A DNA stretch of 64,000 nucleotides, taken from assembly GCA_944739405.2 (NCBI GenBank), contig OX123187.2, positions 42,574,394 to 42,638,393 on the forward strand, written 5' to 3'. A program made the position numbers and the translations under genes. Source of the stretch: Euclidia mi (lineage: Eukaryota > Arthropoda > Insecta > Lepidoptera > Erebidae). Position 1 is the first letter of the stretch. Every line of letters starts with the position of its first letter. Positions 42,313 through 54,274 of this stretch are shown here, piece after piece. The notes beneath the pieces were generated by a model that saw nothing but the letters and a program-made list of their open reading frames with translations, had not been told where the DNA came from and searched no databases.

Positions 42313-44110
42313 TCGTAAATTTATGTCTGCAATGAAAATAATACTCCGCAGAATTTCTTTTCCTAAAGTCACACAGCAAACATTTCATCATTGTTCAAAA
42401 CTATGGAAAGATAATAATTATGTACATAGTTCGTGGGTATGTAATACAAATAACAATAAAAAATCAATCGTGTACTTATATAATGAATACAAATAAAAAA
42501 AAACAGGTTTCAACTTCCATAAAAGAAAATATTAACATACTTGTATGTCATAAATTTATATTGCTACAACAAAATTACATCAAAGTACATACAACGAGTG
42601 AAACGTAAATAAAAAAAATACACGAGAAAACTAATTGTACGAGTATAACGCATGTTTAAAAAAAAAATTAGGAAGGCATGCGGTAGGTAGACAAATTATA
42701 GCATAACTACTTAGGATCACTATACCACTTCTGAGATGTTAGACATTATCAGGATGACTATTGCAATATGATCAACAAATGACATACAAATTAATGCAAC
42801 AGTGGATAGAAAAGAAACAATAGTTTTGTACTCACATATTATATTTTACAACCATAAAGCGATTTCACACAAGGTATCATAATTATTATGTATTAGGTTT
42901 GGTGATTGTATTCTTATTCTTAGCTCGTAGTCAATACCTTCTTTTTACGACTCTGCAGTCTCTGCACCAATACGACTGGAAAAACAATCGACAATCGCCT
43001 TTCTATATTTTATATTCCCGCGCATCAATATAATGGATTGTGATTGGCCAGTCGTGTCGGTGCTGCAATACAGATAATCAAAATATTACTTGTCAACCAG
43101 AACCTTTACCACAGAGGTTATGTTTCCGTATTTTCGAATTTTGTCAACCGTATTTTCGAATTTTGTCAACCCAAACGACGCACACGATTGTTCGTATTCC
43201 GAAAATAAAAACGAACATCCGTTTGTCCCTGAAAAACTGCGCGTTTGGTTGATCAGATTGAAACAATACCGTATCACTTTAAAACGCTTCAGTCTCCTCG
43301 CATTTTTGTTCTTTTAGGGTAGAAAAGCTCCTTATTTATCCTGTGATTAGTAGGCATTTAATCTTTGTACCAATCACCCGATGGCTTCCGACACTAACAG
43401 TCTACACGACACTACGGTCTAACGATTGCTGTCCAGAGACAAACACCGGGACTAATGGCTCTACATGCCTTACAGCTACCTCACGGTAGCTCCCTGATAT
43501 AAATGCCACACATGCGGTCACCCATCTTAATAGTGACCTCTGTGAATCGCCATTCGCTGTGGTCTATGTTAACGTACTTGTGATGAATGCAAATGCGTCA
43601 CTCAGATAAGTGGTAGTATAAACGCATACCTAGGTACTACACGGGATATGCGCCCCAGCCTAACAGAATTCCGTAGCCGAAATCCTGATCTGCAACCTAA
43701 CAAGGACAATGAATGTATGCGCCCTTACCCTTAAAGATGACTGGTCACTGGTCACCATTTCATGCATACATAGATTTAGTAAAAGCTACTTACGATTTCA
43801 GTGGTCATGTTTATTTTAACTTTTATAGCTAAATATATGTACCTAATAATAATGTTTCAAGCATGAACCAATAACGGCATAATATGATGTCATACGGACA
43901 AATTAACGTTTGACAAGGTCAAGACATTCACGTTCCATTTCTTTTCTTATATAATTCGTGCACGTGAAAAAATATGCTGTGCATATTTTTAATTGTGTTG
44001 AATAGAGCTTACTTATGACATATTTAACATAAATGCGTTAGAATTAAGCAAATAATATGTAAGTAGGTACCTAATGATGAACCGAAGTATTTATATTACC
44101 TAATGACATA
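42313..44110. other. AT-rich spacer, no supported gene
   Basis: A 23-bp direct duplication (cgtattttcgaattttgtca followed by acc) lies at about 43,128-43,173. No coding similarity was recognised on either strand. Confidence 0.4.
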
Positions 44111-44318
44111 ATATGGGTCCCAATCCCAAGCCAACCTCACCTGCAAGTGGTGCACTTGCCGACCAACGGACGAGGCTCTGGCAAACAAAATATCCCGATA
44201 AGCGGCAATAGGCTCGCCAGCTATTACGTGGGATCAAAACACGGGCGAAAAGTGGGCGTTTAATATGCCTCTGCCTACCCCTTCGGGGAAACAGGCGTGA
44301 GTCTATGTATGTATGTAT
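44111..44318 (+). mobile_element. SINE-like element (family B)
   Basis: Contains acctgcaagtggtgcacttg, ggcaataggctcgccagcta and the tail ctaccccttcggggaaacag followed by gcgtgagtctatgtatgtatg. Confidence 0.7.
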
Positions 44319-44539
44319 GACATATAATACTATTTTATTAAATTCTAACTGTAATGCAACGTTCGTAGTCTAGTAGTCTGTGGTTCGGAGGGAACCGCTG
44401 GATCTCGAATCTGTTGTCAAATTGTACAATTTTGCGGTAGCAGATTGTTGTTATTGGAAGCCACAAAGAGATCGATCGGGCAGTCGAGTGTGAGCTTGGA
44501 TTGCTGCGATCTATGGGTAGAGGATTCGATATTGGAAAC

Positions 44540-44650
44540 GGCCTTTAGTGAAGCGTCGGGACGCAGACATTATTCCCGTAAATGTGACGATATTCGCGGT
44601 TCCGCGGGCATTCTACGTAATGCGAGTGTAAATCCAACTAGCGTCGCTAC
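44540..44650 (+). repeat. dispersed repeat shared with 34,425-34,545
   Basis: Contains gaagcgtcgggacgcagaca, gttccgcgggcattctacgt and atgcgagtgtaaatccaact, the complement of words at 34,410-34,530. Confidence 0.55.
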
Positions 44651-44779
44651 TACACGTTTAGTGTTTTTGTATATCTCACCGAGACGAGCGAAGCGAAGCT
44701 CAAAGGCACCCGTACTCGAAGTGATGTCGTTTTTTATGGTCAATACTAAGGTTTGGATTACAGTAGCTAAACCAAAGTT

Positions 44780-45110
44780 TTGGGATTTACATACATACAT
44801 AGACTCACGCCTGTTTCCCAGAGGGGTAGGCAGACACGGAACGCCATTTGCAACGATCCTGGCATATCTCTCTTGCTTCATTCACTCCCATCGTATTCCT
44901 CATGCATGCTCTTCGGTTAAGAGTACTTCTAACCAGTCCTTTTTTAGGATGTCTCCAATCTGGTCATAGAGCGTCCGTCTAGGTCCTCTCCTTCCTCCTG
45001 TACCATTCACACTTGACTTATATAACTTCTTGGTCAGTCTTTCGTCATCCGTCCTTCCCATGTGTCCAAACCATCTTAGTATACCTACCTTTCTCAATTG
45101 CTGTCACTAC
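44780..45110 (-). mobile_element. RTE-like LINE 3' end, minus orientation
   Basis: The minus strand encodes GILRWFGHMGRTDDERLTKK, then RRGPRRTLYDQIGDILKKDW, the C-terminal signature (WFGHxxRMDDxRLTK...GRxRxxW.DQ) of RTE-like reverse transcriptases in insects. It ends in the gtgagtctatgtatgtatg tail shared with SINE family B. Only the last part of the element is present. Confidence 0.7.
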
Positions 45111-45874
45111 ATCTTCTTTTACCCAGGCGTTAATAGTAGCTTTTAACAAATAAAATGTCAGTTACATAGCTTTTATATTTTAGACATTTAGACGATTTCA
45201 TCTCTAATTTACTGGGTATCAAAATGATTAGGCTACTTCTTGAAGTACCTAAGTATTAGTACACAAACAACAAAAAACCCTTACTCTTACTAGGATGACA
45301 GTGTGTATGAAACTGTCACAAATGATGCTACTGGTCTGAAAATGTATCCTAGTTAAACAGAAACAAATACATATTTCAGGATTTTTGGATAATCACGATG
45401 AGTGCATGATATATGACAGTAACGAACGGTCAAGTCATCATAAATTTTCATCAAGCTGTTGAGTTTGTGAAGTTACAGCTCGCAGAATTAGGGTGTGTAG
45501 AGTAAAGCGGCGACATCATTTGAGCAGCCTCGAGATGAGCTGCCTCATCCCGAGCGTGCCGCGGGCTTTAGAAAGTTCATCTGTCTCTACTTCAGCTACA
45601 AAATGAGTACCGAAGCAGGCTCGCCTCTGCCCGATCCATTGGCTTACTTTTTCAGTAGCCATGGGCGACGCACGTAAAGTCGCTGTAGCTTTAATAGTAC
45701 CTAATAAGTTACTATGGAAGAAAAGAAAAACAGAAGCAGAAACATCGATGGTGAATTAAGCAATACTATCGTGCGCGGCAAGATCATGTAAAACATGATG
45801 TGGCGAGGTAAGGCCGGTACGAAAGCCACAAGTACTTGTGGGATGTCCGTATGGATTGAGGAGCCACTTCAGAT
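45111..45874. other. spacer, no gene recognised
   Basis: Mixed-composition sequence without coding similarity. A ttgaggagccac word at 45,855 precedes the foldback element in which the same word recurs. Confidence 0.35.
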
Positions 45875-46646
45875 TTAAAAAGGAAGCTCGCCCCCTTATT
45901 TTGTAGGGAAAAAAATAATTTTGTAGGCCTAATCCTGAAATTTGTAGTAAAATATGTGTAAAGTTATATCAATGTGAATGTGGCTCCTCAATCCAAACGT
46001 CTGAATTGAGGAGCCACCTGAAACACGGAAAGTATTTCATGTATATTTTTGAAAATTTTGTATCATTTAGTAGCAAATGTGTATAGTGTCTACTAAAAAT
46101 TGGGGTAAATTGGCATGCAATACTAAATGTTAGTGTCTCTGGTATTTTAATCCGTTTTGATCTCAGGTAGGTACAGTCAATTATTTATTATGCAGGCATC
46201 ACGATTGTGGAGCCAAATGAAATGCGTTTATTTATTAAATTCACTCAGTTCTACTACTTTGTCCATATGCTACAAATTCAGACATACTTACTACTAACTG
46301 TCTTTAGAGTGGAATATAAATTGACCAATAACTTTCATGGCAATTCACGCTCTTGTGTATAGATCGAGGAGCCACATTAAAAGTATTGTATGTTCTTGAA
46401 TATACACAGTACTGGGCTCAGATTTTTAGTAGACACTATACACAATTGCTACTAAATGATACAAAATTTTCAAAAATATACATGATATACTTTCCGTGTT
46501 TCAGGTGGCTCCTCAATTCAGATGTTTGGATTGAGGAGCCACATTCACATTGATATAACTTTACACATATTTTACTACAAATTTCAGGATTAGGCCTACA
46601 AAATTATTTTTTTCCCTACTAAATAAGGGGGCGAGCTTCCTTTTAA
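45875..46646. mobile_element. foldback element with ~230-bp inverted arms and GGAGCCAC repeats
   Basis: The left arm 45,875 to about 46,115 and the right arm about 46,420 to 46,646 are inverted copies (aaggaagctcgcccccttat ... complement). Both ends touch TTAA (45,875-45,878 and 46,643-46,646), so a TTAA target is possible. The word ttgaggagccac or its complement occurs at least five times across the arms and spacer. No ORF of note, so it is nonautonomous. Confidence 0.7.
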
Positions 46647-46780
46647 ACCATACCTACGGCATAGATTTATATGTACTAACCTACGGTCTCTCTTAGAAAG
46701 ATTTTAGATACATGATTTTAAGCGTGATGGTAGATATTTATTTATAATAGATTTTTACACTTATCTGCACTGTGTACCTA

Positions 46781-46804
46781 CTGTGTGTGTGTGTGTGTGT
46801 GTGT
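46781..46804 (+). repeat. (GT)n microsatellite
   Basis: A run of about 12 GT units. Confidence 0.95.
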
Positions 46805-47611
46805 TTCTTCTTTCTTTGAACCAATAAACCTATAAATAACTTGTTGTATAAAATTGTTAGTTCAGCTGCCTATATATGAAAAGACGTCAATATTGTGTGC
46901 GTATTAAATGTTTTTTGTTAAAACATATTAAGTAAGTATACTTTACAACACTCATGATCAAACCTTATTTTTAATGTAATGTAATTAATTTTGCGTCTCA
47001 TACTTCCACTGCGTGCTTAATTGTCGCGAATAACTTGTCATCTTATCTTCGCTGAAGATGCCTTCATCACAAAGTTAAAACTGAAATAAATGATTAACAA
47101 AGATATTGACTGTGAGATTTAATTGTTTACTGAAATAATTGTTATTTCGACCTTTGCCACTTATCTTAATACATTGTAATTGTGTACAGTCTTCATTTTG
47201 TAATCGAATTAGTGATGCCTATTACCGGTTTTACCAGAATTATATACATGTTAAGTAACCTAGTGCTTATCACCTTTGGTAACAATTCTATCAAAATGTC
47301 GGTACCGAATGTTAATTTATTACTCGTTCACGTCTAGTATATTTACATTATTAAGTACGTAGACCTATAAGTGTATACATAATAATGGGTTTAGTAACCC
47401 TAATACATGGATAATAAAATAGCCTGACAACTGGATGAACAATTTCTCTATCTAATATCGAATGCCATCATATGGCGAAATTCACCAAAAACAAGTTATC
47501 ATAAAGCTAAATCCATGAAATATTGATCAGCCTCTAATGTTCCTAGTTATGGACAAAATTGTACTTAAATATATTTATGTACAAGGTACAAATGTAGATT
47601 AGACTATCACA
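46805..47611. other. 3' flank of GDPD copy 2, no gene
   Basis: AT-rich. On the minus strand an ATAAAT variant near 47,571 could serve as the polyadenylation signal of GDPD copy 2; no perfect AATAAA was found close by. Confidence 0.35.
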
Positions 47612-48736
47612 CTATTTTGAGCAGGCTCTTCGGAGTCGCACTGGTATATCAGGTTGGTCAGAGAAAAGGCCGTCTATCCCCGCAATGAAGTACGCCTCGA
47701 TTTCACCAGTGGAATTCCCTAAAGTGGTCGGTGTCGGGTCTTCATTATAAAACTCAGCCGGCAAGAAGTAGTTCTCAGCTCGGAAGGTGTATGGATGAAC
47801 CTTCAAACCAGCGGCGTGGGCATCAGCCACAAAAGTTGTAGCAGTTCCGAGTTTATTATTCTCGTCACGTGGTATTATGTAGCTCTTATCCGGGCCCACA
47901 GCATAAGCATACTTCGCCACTTCCCTGAGGCCCAGGGGCGTGGCCATATCCCCGTACGTTAGACTCGTACCCTGGTGCACCTGATCGTATGGCTGTAATG
48001 ACTTATCTGTCTCGTACAACTGCAACAGTCGCAGCTCTGTTATCCTCTTCAGTTCTTTCAAATTGTTCACCTCAAAAGATTGGATGTAAACAGGAGCGTC
48101 ACGACCTTCGTAGCCATTTCTGTGTAGAATATCCACAAGAGCTTGTTCCATTGGCAGGCCTAGCGAGCGGAAATATGTGCTGTGTTTTATTTCTGGGTAG
48201 AGCCCAATAGTTCTTCTTTGGCTGATTTGTAAGCCTTTCGCCAAGTCGATAATTTCTTGGAAGGTAGGAATCCGGAAGGAGCCATCAAGTCGCGCGTTCC
48301 CGGGCCTTATCTGTGGGATGCGTTCTTTAGCACGCAAGGTTTTTAGTTCCGCAAGAGTGAAATCTTCGGTAAACCACCCGTACAGTTCGTGGCCGTCAAT
48401 AGTTTTGTTTTTATGACGTGATGCGAATTCGTGGTGGTCAGCGACATCTGTGGTTAATCCTAGTTCGTTGTCATGTCGAGCTACTAGTTGATGGTCACTG
48501 GTCATGACGAGGTCGGGTTCGATGTAGTCTGCGCCCAAGACGACAGCGAGGGAGTACGAGCCGAGCGTGTGCTCCGGGACATAGCCGCTGGCGCCTCGAT
48601 GTCCGATCACCAGCGGGTAACCGAACTGTGAGTCCGGACCTCGGTTTGATAAATGCTTCTTTGTACCAACTGGTGACGCACACGTAATTCCTATGGTAGC
48701 AAGGAAGAATGTCCATATTCTTCTATCCAACTTCAT
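47612..48736 (-). CDS. bacterial-type glycerophosphodiester phosphodiesterase, copy 2, secreted (GlpQ-like)
   Basis: Same family and reaction as copy 1. The ORF has 374 residues and no intron. Residues 1-20 (MKLDRRIWTFFLATIGITCA) form a typical signal peptide with likely cleavage near ITCA-SP, so the enzyme should enter the secretory route. Core motifs are HRGASGYVPEHT (His46), YIEPDLVMT, LVARHDNELG, LYPEIKHSTYF, YIQSFEVNNL and LKVHPYTFRAEN, all as in bacterial GlpQ. The C-terminus GIDGLFSDQPDIPVRLRR closes the barrel. An acceptor (ttacag, ending at 48,742) lies five bases before the ATG (UTR gaaaa). A GTAAGT donor at 49,115-49,110 probably ends the upstream noncoding exon. It converges with copy 1 and is in tandem with copy 3. 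Confidence 0.93.
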   Translation of the reverse strand: MKLDRRIWTFFLATIGITCASPVGTKKHLSNRGPDSQFGYPLVIGHRGASGYVPEHTLGSYSLAVVLGADYIEPDLVMTSDHQLVARHDNELGLTTDVADHHEFASRHKNKTIDGHELYGWFTEDFTLAELKTLRAKERIPQIRPGNARLDGSFRIPTFQEIIDLAKGLQISQRRTIGLYPEIKHSTYFRSLGLPMEQALVDILHRNGYEGRDAPVYIQSFEVNNLKELKRITELRLLQLYETDKSLQPYDQVHQGTSLTYGDMATPLGLREVAKYAYAVGPDKSYIIPRDENNKLGTATTFVADAHAAGLKVHPYTFRAENYFLPAEFYNEDPTPTTLGNSTGEIEAYFIAGIDGLFSDQPDIPVRLRRACSK

Positions 48737-49115
48737 TTTTCCTGTAACACGATTTATAATTTAATATAATTTCAATTTTATATAAGTCGACAGGTTTACT
48801 TTTAAAAGATTCAATCCAAACAAAGTATTAAACTAAAGATACGCCGTATTATATCTGTGACACACACTGCACGAGATTTCCTTATCAATTTGACGTAACT
48901 GCATATATATTTCATAACTCAGACGTTTAAATATTAGCCAATTCAAGTATTATTTAATTCACTCCAAACCACACTGATTGCGACATTTAAATTATTTACG
49001 CACTAGGTATAACCTACCTACAATAAAAAAATTAACAAATTCTTACGCAGTCGTAATTACTTGAACAGATTAACACTTTCTAAATTAGGTATATAAAAAA
49101 AATATTAATACTTAC

Positions 49116-49195
49116 GTATAAACGTTGTTTTGTCAGTAGATGTAGATGTGTAATATTCACAGATACACGAACTCAGTGACGAGTAGCGATCAAAC
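49116..49195 (-). other. probable 5' noncoding exon of GDPD copy 2
   Basis: On the minus strand gtttatac is followed by GTAAGT at 49,115-49,110, a strong donor, and the acceptor at 48,742 would remove a 374-bp intron. The 5' end is approximate; no clear TATA box is seen. Inferred from splice signals only. Confidence 0.4.
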
Positions 49196-49199
49196 TCAT

Positions 49200-49860
49200 G
49201 GTACAGACGGCAACTAAAGTGTTAGAGCGGGGCAATTTATTGAGGACGCTCGACATTGCGATCGCAAGGAAAATGTTCTATCATTTGACCTCGTACGTGG
49301 TCAAATATTGTGGACCTACAGTTTATATAATTATATCCTAAAAACTTGGTGAACTGGTAGCTAACTCGATTTGTAAATAATTTGTAATGTCTTGTATAAT
49401 AATTTTTTGGTTATTCATACGAGATTTTAGCCGCCCAATTTTCTACTTATTATTTATTCTTATACTTATTCTCTCAGTCTTCTGCTGAGACCATTTTTGA
49501 TTTCTTCTATAGCTGGCTTTTCTAGGCTTTATGCTTGTTTCCTACCATTGTATCTAAATATCATTATGCATCTAAGTAAGTATAACGTAAGCAAAGGAGG
49601 AAAATTGCAACCACAATAACAATATTATTTATCCTTACGGAAGTCACTGAGTTTTATTGTAAAAATACCGTAGGTATTCACAACCTGCAAGAGGTAGGTA
49701 TGTTTGTCTTATAACTAACTTCATAAGGAACGATTTATTGCCGTTGCCTATATCGAAGATTTTTAAAGGAATGTGCCTTTCTGGCTGACCAAGTTAGAAC
49801 TTATAGTATGTCGTTGCACACGTTTCATAGTAGCTACGATTTTATTTTAAGTATAATAAA
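49200..49860. other. 5' flank of GDPD copy 2, no gene seen
   Basis: The promoter should lie near 49,195-49,300. A ggtcaaatgatagaac / ttgaccacgtacgaggtcaa pair of half-site-like words is at about 49,282-49,305, but no regulator can be named. Confidence 0.3.
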
Positions 49861-50066
49861 GAATGTCCGCTGCTAAACCCGCCCGCACATTTCATTTTAA
49901 TTGAACTGTTTTTTTCCGTTCTCGTGGAAATTCCTGTAATTCCTTCTTAGTCAACCCCTACGGTCCCCAAGGAACTAACATGCCAAATTTCAGCCTCTTG
50001 CACCCAGTAGTTTCGGCTGTGCGTTGCCTGTCAGTCAGCAATGCAAGAATTTTATATAAACAGAAG
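49861..50066 (-). mobile_element. short Helitron-like element, diverged, minus orientation
   Basis: On the minus strand the blocks ctgactgacaggcaacgc, gccgaaactactgggtgca, ccttggggaccgtaggggt and cagcggacattc correspond in order to 35,618-35,824. Confidence 0.5.
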
Positions 50067-50283
50067 TGACCTAAATAAATCGACGATTAAAAAGAACAGC
50101 GCTTGAATTCTGCCTTAGCCTTTTACTTGTGAGCATCCAATGTAAAGACTGTTGTAGGTCAAGGACACAATTTATCATCATCAATCACAAATCTATTGTC
50201 ATTAACCATGAGGCATCATAAACGTGCGTTGCAGGCGAATTTGGTTATGCGCCATTTTGTAAAATGACTTTTAAGATTTTTTC

Positions 50284-50540
50284 ATCAGATCGGCAAAGTT
50301 AAGCAACGCTTGCTCAGGTCACCACTTGGATGGGTGACCGTGTGTGGCATTTTCATCTGAGCGCTACCGTGCTTTGGAGGGCACGTAAAGTCCCGGTTCT
50401 TGTCTAATTATCGTTTTTTTTTATTAGGATTTATTATCGTTTTATTTAGGATCGTTAGGCCATGTCGGAGGCCTTCGGGCGGTCTGAAAACTCCGACACC
50501 AGAGTTGGTCCCACACTCACGAAAAAAACAAAAATTCCTT
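50284..50540 (+). mobile_element. 5S rRNA-derived SINE
   Basis: Bases 50,284-50,345 read atcagatcggcaaagttaag, caacgc and acttggatgggtgaccg, the 3' half of a 5S rRNA including the internal promoter region. The body continues with gggcacgtaaagtcccggtt and a block ending tccgacaccagagttggtcc. A 5S head joined to a SINE body is the SINE3 arrangement. The first half of 5S is missing or diverged. Confidence 0.65.
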
Positions 50541-50862
50541 TTTTTGCATTGCCTTAGAGTGTCCGATTAATAGTACAGTCTTTATGTGCTGAGTTTGCAT
50601 TATATTCATAAAATTACTGGCATATGTAGGTACCTTTATAAATATATAACGTGATTGATAAAATATATAAATAATGTTTAAATGAAAAGCGGCACCGAAA
50701 ACACTGTGAGCGCTTTTAAACGCAGCGTACGAGCGGCGAAGTGTGAGGTTTGCATGGTTTGTGGGGAGGAGTAAATAAAGCTTATAATAAGTATAAAATT
50801 GCCGTAATTTTAAACACTATATGGTATTTACTACATATACCTACTTATTAATGGTTTAATAA

Positions 50863-51545
50863 GGCAGCGATAGCCTAGTGGAGAGACTTTGGTTTATATG
50901 TTTTTTTTATTTTTATTTTCAATTTAATACTTTTATGTTCTCAGGATTTTATATTATTTTAATTTTTTCTTTATTGTGAAAATTATGAACTTTTAATTAA
51001 TTTTTATTGTGTGTTCAAAATAAAGATATTATTATTATTATTATTACACCAACAGATTGCCATTCGAGCTCGCTCAAGGCTCCCAAAAGTATCAGAGTTC
51101 AGACAAACACCTTTTAGTGTTTTTAGCCAAAATTCTGGAGGCACTACTGGCGCGTCCAAAACAGGAGTTTTGGACTCGCTTGTATCACTTACAGAGTAGG
51201 TCTCCTAATCAGAAAGTAGGTGTTTGCTTATGATGAAGGATCAGCAGAAATAGTATCATGTCTCACAAGGCTGTCTCCACCTCATCTTTAATCAGTGCGC
51301 AGTGGGTAGTGAGGTGATGCCAAATCTATCAGAGCATCCAATTTTGCAGAATTGAGACGAATATCTGTCCCGCAACCCAAAATGATAGCTATGGTTGAGA
51401 CTAGGAGGTATTAGGATATATGGGCGTTACTGGTTCCACGGATCTCCGTGACAGCGTTTAATATCAAGCGAATCAACGACGTCACGTGCTCTCCAAGGCT
51501 CACTCGGTCACTCATCTATGCACGAAACCCTAATTATCGTGATTA
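50863..51545. mobile_element. SINE fragments with an inserted A/T-rich block
   Basis: A tRNA-like head ggcagcgatagcctagtgga lies at 50,863. After an AT-rich insert ending in (ATT)n at about 51,028-51,045, the sequence resumes caacagattgccattcgagc, where the B box should be. About 51,340-51,520 carries family A body words in reverse (cgtcacgtgctctccaaggc). Confidence 0.45.
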
Positions 51546-51718
51546 ATAAAATACTAATAGATTTGCGGGAGCCACCACGTTCCCACGAGTCTCTTTAATA
51601 TGCAAATATCTGCCAGTCAGGTAATATTCTACGGCATGCTTAATATAATCGTAGCTACGCTTGGTTTGACTTATTAAGAGTCATCTAGTGAATAGTCAAA
51701 TAAAATCTATAGACAATA

Positions 51719-52031
51719 GGGTATTTGACTAAAAAAATCGAATTAGTCCGTCAGTTAGATTATCGAAAAATATTGGATACGTATTTTTTGTTTTATCGAA
51801 TCAGTAAAAAATTACGAAGATAAAACGCATCAAAGATGGAGAAACGTATAAGAGTGGGGGCTTGTAACGTCACTTGCCAGTAAAAAGTGTACTGGCAAGT
51901 GACGTCACACGAGTTTTCAGCGGAGTTTGTCGTCTTAATTTTTTGTTTACGCGACTAAAGAAAATATACGTGTCCAATATTTTTTTGAAATCTATCTGAA
52001 GGACTAATTCGATTTTTTTAGTCAAATACCC
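51719..52031. mobile_element. TA-flanked MITE with inner palindrome
   Basis: The ends GGGTATTTGACTAAAAAAAT and the perfect complement continue for more than 30 bp. TA duplications are at 51,717-51,718 and 52,032-52,033. The centre has a second inverted repeat (gtcacttgccagta ... tactggcaagtgac). At 313 bp with no ORF, it fits a Tc1/mariner or pogo MITE. Confidence 0.8.
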
Positions 52032-52284
52032 TATTTTGTATTGATTCGGCCACTCTCCAAAGTTGCATTACTTGGTTGCTATCAGACGCACTTATTTTAT
52101 TTTCGAAGTGTACAAAACTAACAGGACCTGTCGAACTCAGAATGAATGCAGTCATATTAAAGAAGGTAGTTCTAAGGCAGATAGTTCTACTTCACTAGTA
52201 GAAACAACTTTATCGTCTAGTTGGTTACATAATTTGGAACAGAAATATATAATAATAAATATTATAAAAATAGTGCATAGGTGC

Positions 52285-52501
52285 ATAGGGTTCCCACCAA
52301 GAACTTAGGGTCCTAAGCCAACCTCACCTGCAAGTGGTGCACCTGCCGATCAACGGACGAGGCTCTGGCAAACAAAATATCCCGATAAGCGGCAATAGGC
52401 TCGCCACCTATTACGTGGGATCAAAAACTGGCGAAAAGTGGGCGGTTAATATGCCTCTGCCTACCCCTTCGGGGAAACGGGCGTGAGTCTATGTATGTAT
52501 A
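52285..52501 (+). mobile_element. SINE-like element (family B)
   Basis: Begins gggttcccaccaagaactta and ends gcgtgagtctatgtatgtat, with the family B body between. Confidence 0.75.
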
Positions 52502-53217
52502 TTATAAAAATACATTCAGAAAATTCATGTAATTTATGAAAATAATATGTAAGTACTTACTAACTGTTTTCATCTGGCTGGTTGCAGTCACAGATGGCAG
52601 TCACTCATTTTTCACGTCAACATATATTTCACTTTCAAAATAATCATTATTAAATAATTAAGAACGAAGAAATCTTATGTTGGAAGACTATAATTGCAAG
52701 AATAAAAAGTTTACAAAACTATCTGCCTTATATAATTAAAGAAAATTACTCTAAGTACTTATGTAGAACGTAGAATCGTAAAAATCATCTTCCTTGCGTT
52801 TTTTCAAGTGCGTCCAAGATTTTCGCGGTTTTCAAGGATAAATATGGGCGAATAATTACACGACTCTACATTCTATTCAGTCATTTCCAACGAGATCCAT
52901 TGTAACAATTCCTAACATCTGATTCATATTCATCATTTGTGTCCATGAACATGGATGTTTGTCTTGGTCTGGGTGTTTCTATGTATAATATGTATGTATT
53001 TACAAAAAAAGAAGTATATATGTATGTTTATCCATTGTCTAGCACCCATAGTACAAGCTCTGCTTAGTTTGGGACTAGACGGTGTTGTATGTGGTAGAAT
53101 ATTATTATTATTATATAAGTGTAACTCTCCCAATCTATTATAATTAAAGCGCACCTTCTGAATCTAGATTATTTGCAAGAAATAAACAAAATAAAATTCG
53201 CACTCAGTAATGAATAA
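52502..53217. other. spacer, no gene recognised
   Basis: AT-rich with a short (ATT)n at about 53,100. Short open frames here show no domain resemblance. Confidence 0.35.
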
Positions 53218-53440
53218 ATCATCATCATCATCAGCCCTGTATATAAACTGTCCTTGTGCTGGGCACGGGCCTCTTCTCCCTATGAGAAGGGTAAGGCACG
53301 TAGTCCAGCACGCTGGCCGAGTGCGGGTGGGCAGACATCACATGTCTTTCAAGAACATTATGGAGAACTCTCAGACATGCAGGTTTCCTCACGATGTTTT
53401 CCTTCACCGTTTAGCAAGCGATAATTGACAATTTATTAAT
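53218..53440 (+). mobile_element. SINE-like dispersed repeat (family D)
   Basis: Starts with (ATC)n, then gtgctgggcacgggcctctt, tatgagaagggtaaggcacg, catgtctttcaagaacatta and agcaagcgataattgacaat. Confidence 0.6.
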
Positions 53441-54274
53441 TAATACCATTGAAGTAAAAATATTAGCAAAATTCTAGATAGGTAAGTAGTTTCAAAAGTA
53501 TTAGTTTTATAAGAACGTTATTTAGTTGGATTTAAGAACCAATGAGAATAAAGTTTAAGATTTTTTTTTAATGGTCTTAAAAGCTGTAATATCAAACATA
53601 GTAGTCATCAGGAAAAAGATTAATGCGTTTATAACATGTGTTGTTAAATAGGTATAATTAAGTAATAAAGCGAACGCTTTTCAGTTGTTTCAGTAAATGT
53701 TTTTTTATGCCAGTGTACTGTCGCTTAAGATATATGGACTTATCAGACAAGTTGCTAATAGAGTAACCAGCCTTTGGATACAAATTGTGGGATAGTTAAA
53801 ATTCTTCGCTGACAAATCTGCAGTCGCTGTCCCTTTATAATATTTGTGCTGTAATATTGAGTCCCTACTTAAAAAAAAATACGGCACTTAACGGTACGGC
53901 CTGATATTTTTTTTCTACCATCGATTTGTTTGCTGTGGCACACTTATAACGCATAGCATATTTTAGCTGTTATGGGATGACACTAAAGTGTCTGCTATGT
54001 AGCCATTTATTATTTTAGGTAGCATGTTATTCTGTCTCACCACCGGAGTGGAGCAGCGCGGCACTTTGTTAGAACAACCTATAGAAATTCAGATAAACTC
54101 TGCAGCTTTCTTTACGTGTTCGTGTGGACAGGCAACGTTACACTTTTACAGATTACATACAAAGATGCTGAATCGATCCGCGCATAAGAATTAATCCTTA
54201 TCTAAGCATTTTCTTACGAAATAGATATTTGCAATGCCCAGAAAGATTTAGATCACCAATTTAGACCACCAATT
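53441..54274. other. spacer, no gene recognised
   Basis: AT-rich sequence without supported coding similarity. Confidence 0.35.

Noticed and set aside
39436..42318. 960-codon open frame on the plus strand, and long frames of 426-577 codons on other frames
   Set aside because: The frames are open because the 24-bp units lack stops in several phases on both strands. The translations are simple 8-residue repeats with no conserved start or domain, so I annotate them as minisatellites.
44445..44969. 174-codon plus-strand frame
   Set aside because: It runs through a dispersed repeat and the antisense of an RTE-like LINE tail; no domain is present.
50284..50345. Functional 5S rRNA gene
   Set aside because: Only about half of 5S is recognisable and it runs into a SINE body; no tandem 5S repeats are present.
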